DNA from: Gentiana macrophylla
Lineage: Eukaryota; Streptophyta; Magnoliopsida; Gentianales; Gentianaceae
Direction of reading: 5' to 3'
Assembly: GCA_026214975.1 (NCBI GenBank)
Contig: CM047806.1
Location: 98,913,811-98,977,810, forward strand
Length of the DNA stretch: 64,000 nucleotides
Made by a program: the position numbers and the translations under genes. Below the pieces are notes generated by a model. That model saw only the letters and a list, made by a program, of their open reading frames with translations. It was not told where the DNA came from and made no database searches. This document shows, in pieces, positions 60,580 through 64,000 of this stretch (position 1 is the first letter of the stretch; each line of letters opens with the position of its first letter).

Positions 60580-62117
60580 TGTCACGGATTTTATTAACAC
60601 AAAACAAACAAGTAATAATCCGGTTAACCTCAAGTATAAGGATCGTAGTAAAGAGGTTGATGCCGGGTCGATCTTACGGGAACTAGACGAATGTGATTCC
60701 TAGCTTTTGTTTTCAACTAACTATGTCACGAAACTACTCTAAACGTCAAACAAAACAGAAAATAAAACTAGATGCAGGATATAATCCAAAGCTAGGAAGG
60801 ATATGGGCTGCGAACCAATTTAAACTAACTAAACTAAGATGCAAGTAAAACTAAACTACTAAACAAATTCAAGTTTCAAGGATTTAAATCAAATTTATAA
60901 TGATAAACGAGGATTGATCCACCTATCCAACAAGCATTGACTTCCTACCTCGATTATATTGTGGTTTTATCTAGGTTGTGATTCACCTTATCTAAACATG
61001 AACCCTAATTCCTTAGAAAGTTCATCTATTAATCTATTATCTTCCAATGCAAGATTAACGCGCTTCCTAACCAAAGGTGTAAACTTTATGTTTATAATCT
61101 AGCAATTAAACCTATTAACTTCCGTTATGATAAATTTAAATTACTATTCTTATTCATGATGATCTAGGGTTTATTAAGATTTCCATCAACAATAAACAAT
61201 CACACATGCAGATCTTCCGATATAAAAGCAATTAAACGTATTAAACATGAATAAGAAACAACCTTTAAATAAAAACTCACAAGATAAACAAGAGAACGAA
61301 ATCAACAATTGTTGGACGGCTTCACAATTCTCGTTTGGTGAAGCTTTTAGCCTCTAAACATCCTCAAGAACTCGAATGTGCAGGAATAGTTCATAAAAGT
61401 AACTAGTTTAATCTAGATCTAAAGTGCATAAAAACTGAATAAAAGGAGAAAACGCAGCCTAAAGCCGCCCCTAGGTTTAGGGTTTTGAATAATGAGTTTA
61501 TGGTATGTTTTGTGTGGAGAAACAAATGCTATATATAGATTTCAAGTCGGTTCAAGAAAGTCGGCCGACGGACGCCCGTCTGGATAGGGTGAACGCCCGC
61601 CCACTCTTCAATAGAACTTCGATCGAGCCGAGTCATGACCAGGCGCTTTCGTCCATCCAGCGTCCCCCACTCCAGCGGCCCAAACTTCCTCGAATCAACT
61701 TCCCATCCCCGACGCTGCTCACTTATCGAGGCGCCCGTCCCACCGGATTTGGAGATTCGACGCCACCCAAACGATCGAATCTTGATTTCTTTGATCTTTA
61801 TCTCTTTTCTTCTAAGTCATTCCTTCATTATCTCTTTTATCATCAATTAATTCGAACTTAATCAACTTTTGATCATCTTTTGAGCCTCAAACATGTATCT
61901 ATAACACATAAAAACATCGCAAAAATGTAATAATGTCCAATACAATCATAAAATCATATAAAAACACCAAAATCAACCAATTTTGCGATTAACTTATTTA
62001 AAACCTCATTTACTCAATATTTCCAATAAACACTCGTTTCTTATGCAAATTTATACAAATACGGGGGAAAATATCATAGAATATAACGTTATAAATCGTA
62101 TAAAGTCACCCTTAACA
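60580..62117 (-). repeat. 5' LTR of Gypsy 2 (1538 bp)
   Basis: On the minus strand it begins tgttaagggtgactttatacg at 62117 and ends ccgtgaca at 60580, next to the primer binding site. A tatatatag box lies near 61530 on the minus strand, matching a promoter position in the first third of the LTR. Confidence 0.78.
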
Positions 62118-62820
62118 CTAGCCCTCATTTACCTTCAGACTTTAATATTGGCTATGAATCCGGACACCCGCTTCAACTTCTAGGCCGAACAGACCCCAAC
62201 TCTCTACTTGGACTCCTTCAACATAAGACAAGGTGTCTACTCCCATGAAAAGAATATCATTGTAAATCGCACCGGTCGCTCATATACAAGAAATGACCGA
62301 TGTGGTGCAGGACACTATTGCTCTCATACGTCCGACGTGACGCAAGTCGTCCACCGTCCTTCATGGTTGATATGGCGTAGATCATCCTCTATCACAACAT
62401 CATTTGAATTACAACGATTTGACCTCTGTCTATTGCTACCCTACTACAACCTGGATAAACTCCTTACTCATGACATCATCGCTGATTGAACCGCCAATTC
62501 CACCATGGTAGGCTATATAAAGAGATTAGCTCTCTCATTTGCATGATATCCTTTATACACTCATTCCTGCACGCAAAACTACTTACACTCCACCTTAATT
62601 TCAAATTATTGACTTGAGTGTCGGAGAGTTTTCCTGAGAAAGAACTCCGGTACCCTAACGACTTGATTGTTTTACATGCACTTACAAGTCGTTGATCGCT
62701 TATCAAAAGGTTACTCAGCAACTTGAACGATCCGGTTATACTAGAACGATTTCAAAAATCGTCAATAAATATTTTCATACACACACATATAATCTGAAAC
62801 ACAAAAATCCATTACATTAG
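62118..62820 (+). mobile_element. Probable Gypsy LTR fragment
   Basis: It contains a TATA-like ctatataaagagattag at 62512, followed by tcattcctgcacgcaaaact and ttgacttgagtgtcggagag. The last of these is a phrase typical of the U5 part of plant Tat/Retand-type LTRs. It has no frame, no partner LTR and no primer site. Its left side is cut by Gypsy 2. Confidence 0.4.
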
Positions 62821-62999
62821 CAAGGACGGAGGCACATAGGAGTTGGGTGGGGGCTAAGCCCACCCGAACAAAAAGAAATTACACTAAAAAATTTACGTAG
62901 TCCAGTTAAATCCATAAAATTATCTTAACACAGCCCACCCGATAATTTGAAAATTGTCTATTGGCCCACCCGAAAATGAAAATCCTGGCTCCGTCCTTG
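62821..62999. mobile_element. hAT MITE (179 bp) with perfect target duplication
   Basis: It starts caaggacggaggc and ends ggctccgtccttg, an inverted repeat with one internal mismatch. It is flanked by tacattag on both sides (62813-62820 and 63000-63007), a perfect 8-bp target duplication. The interior repeats gcccaccc and gggtggg words. It lies about 350 bp beyond the desaturase stop codon, in the 3' flank. Confidence 0.9.
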
Positions 63000-63007
63000 T
63001 ACATTAG

Positions 63008-63351
63008 CCGTAGGAATGGCTCGTTTAACAAAAGAGACCGAACACAAGCCATATTTAACAAGTAAATCAGCAGGACATTTCCGACAACTTTACAAAAGAG
63101 AAGAACAACTCTGATAAAAATTTAGATAAAGACCTAGAAGTTTCAACAATTCTGCCAACTCCATAAAGGGAAAGTCCATATATATAGAGAGATTGATATG
63201 TATACATAATTCCTATTAATTTGTTAACTAGACAGACTGATCGGAAAAAGATTAAAAAAAAAAAGGACAACGATTATACTTATTAATAATAAAAGACTGA
63301 AAATGTAAATACCAAAAAGTTTAATTTGTTCTTGTTGACATGACATTATCC
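63008..63351. other. 3' flank of the desaturase gene
   Basis: AT-rich sequence that should include the 3'UTR on the minus strand. An attatta/aataataaa-rich stretch near 63280-63290 is a possible polyadenylation region. Confidence 0.45.
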
Positions 63352-64000
63352 TTAAAGCATTATTTCCTTCCCAAAAACCCAACTAAATGGAACAGATGAA
63401 GAGTTCTTGGCCCTTTCATGTGCTCTCTCCACCAATTTTCTGTACCTAGGTACTAGTCCACAGACATAATCTTGTGCTTTACGCCCCTCGCTTGAGAGCC
63501 CAGTCAATTTCTCCACATTCCATTTCTGAACAAGATGTTCCATAATATCCGCGTAGTCTTTCGCAGTATACACTCCAAGCCGTTGCACGACTGCAGAGAA
63601 ATGATCAAAGAGGTTTTTGTCACGACCGTCATACATAAGATGAGCTGGCATTGTGATTTTCTTTCTCATCATGTCTGAAAAGGCCAACATCGTCGTATCT
63701 GGATCAATCTCAAACAACTTACTAATGATTTTCGTATACGCAATTTCATGACGCTTCTCGTCTGCTGCGATAGTTGCACAGATCTTCGCCAGTTTCACGT
63801 CTCCATATTCTTTTGCAAGCCTAGCAGTATTGGCATGAGAAATGAAGGTTGCTCTTTCTTGAAAAGAAGTGTAAATAAAGAAAAGATACGGGTTATTCTC
63901 GGTTCGAATATTCATTCCTGAACCAATCAAATACTGAATCGTCTTTTCGACTTGATTCATATCAACCCTTCCACTAAGATACAGATACTTATTTAGAAGA
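63352..64000 (-). CDS. Stearoyl-ACP (acyl-ACP) desaturase, C-terminal exon, partial
   Basis: This is a plastid stromal di-iron enzyme that puts the first double bond into acyl-ACP chains (usually 18:0-ACP to 18:1-ACP). The frame is open from the window edge: [13 protein letters not shown] precedes the Met at 63960, so that Met is internal and the N-terminal exons lie beyond 64000. Seen here are [27 protein letters not shown], the second di-iron motif [54 protein letters not shown] and the end [12 protein letters not shown]. The first EENRH motif must be just outside the window. Some residues (PYLFF, SHANTA, TMLAFSD) differ from the commonest family sequence, so it may be a divergent paralogue with altered chain length or position preference. 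No frame break is visible. Confidence 0.95.
   Translation of the reverse strand, partial: LLNKYLYLSGRVDMNQVEKTIQYLIGSGMNIRTENNPYLFFIYTSFQERATFISHANTARLAKEYGDVKLAKICATIAADEKRHEIAYTKIISKLFEIDPDTTMLAFSDMMRKKITMPAHLMYDGRDKNLFDHFSAVVQRLGVYTAKDYADIMEHLVQKWNVEKLTGLSSEGRKAQDYVCGLVPRYRKLVERAHERAKNSSSVPFSWVFGKEIML

Larger units (their letters stand above)
53621..62117 (-). mobile_element. Gypsy (Athila-type) element 2, minus orientation, 3' LTR missing
   Basis: The 5' LTR is at 60580-62117, with a primer binding site to its left of the tRNA-Asp type (minus strand tttggcgccgttgcggg, 60559-60575). The minus-strand order is leader, gag, protease, reverse transcriptase, RNase H, integrase, then a short tail (53873-54235). 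No 3' LTR is seen before the sequence meets the LTR of Gypsy 1 at about 53620. Protein blocks are degenerate, but several long frames survive (protease 254 codons, integrase C-terminus 224 codons). Confidence 0.85.

Overview
This is nuclear DNA of a flowering plant, probably a eudicot. It is AT-rich, has host genes with introns, and is crowded with nested plant transposable elements (CACTA, hAT, Mutator-like, Helitron, Copia, Athila-type Gypsy, LINE, MITEs). Only two host genes look functional. One is a complete seven-exon pirin gene on the minus strand (24441-26959). The other is the 3' part of a stearoyl-ACP-desaturase-type gene on the minus strand, which runs off the right edge (63352-64000). 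No organism name can be supported from the sequence alone.

Region by region. 1-5565 holds a second, broken pirin copy: promoter, exon 1, exon 2 and part of intron 2. Its intron 2 is split by about 4.4 kb of inserted DNA containing a very large inverted repeat (arms about 1.58 kb, spacer about 0.47 kb). Each arm carries a promoter, 5'UTR and splice-donor-like segment, so read-through transcripts would fold into a long hairpin. 5887-14530 is a DNA-transposon nest: a small hAT MITE, a Mutator-like element with about 80-bp inverted ends (6138-12748), a 5.0-kb CACTA element with TTT target duplication inside it (6422-11448), a Helitron 3' terminus, and several MITEs. 14530-22560 is a LINE ORF1 remnant (minus strand) split by a 5.05-kb Copia element (LTRs, PBS, PPT and ATTTG target duplication all visible) and by a 1.17-kb hAT element (8-bp target duplication). 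22561-24440 is mostly featureless. 24441-27300 is the pirin gene, with a small LTR-type (TRIM-like) insertion in intron 6.

28168-47399 is dominated by one Copia family with LTRs of about 1.95 kb and an Angela/Tork-like PBS and PPT. A plus-oriented copy (from 29318) is cut by a minus-oriented tandem array (LTR-internal-LTR-internal, unit 7398 bp) that runs into a 100-N assembly gap. 47500-62117 holds two Athila-type Gypsy elements facing each other tail to tail, both inactivated. 62118-62820 looks like another LTR fragment. A 179-bp hAT MITE with a perfect 8-bp target duplication lies about 350 bp downstream of the desaturase gene.

The transposons can be ordered by nesting: LINE before Copia and hAT; Mutator-like before CACTA; pirin duplication before the inverted-repeat insertion. 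The features most worth follow-up are the inverted repeat inside the pirin copy, a conserved open N-terminal extension upstream of the pirin start, and the tandem Copia array beside the gap. In that array, differences between copies often fall at CG-containing words. No tRNA, rRNA or CRISPR was seen.
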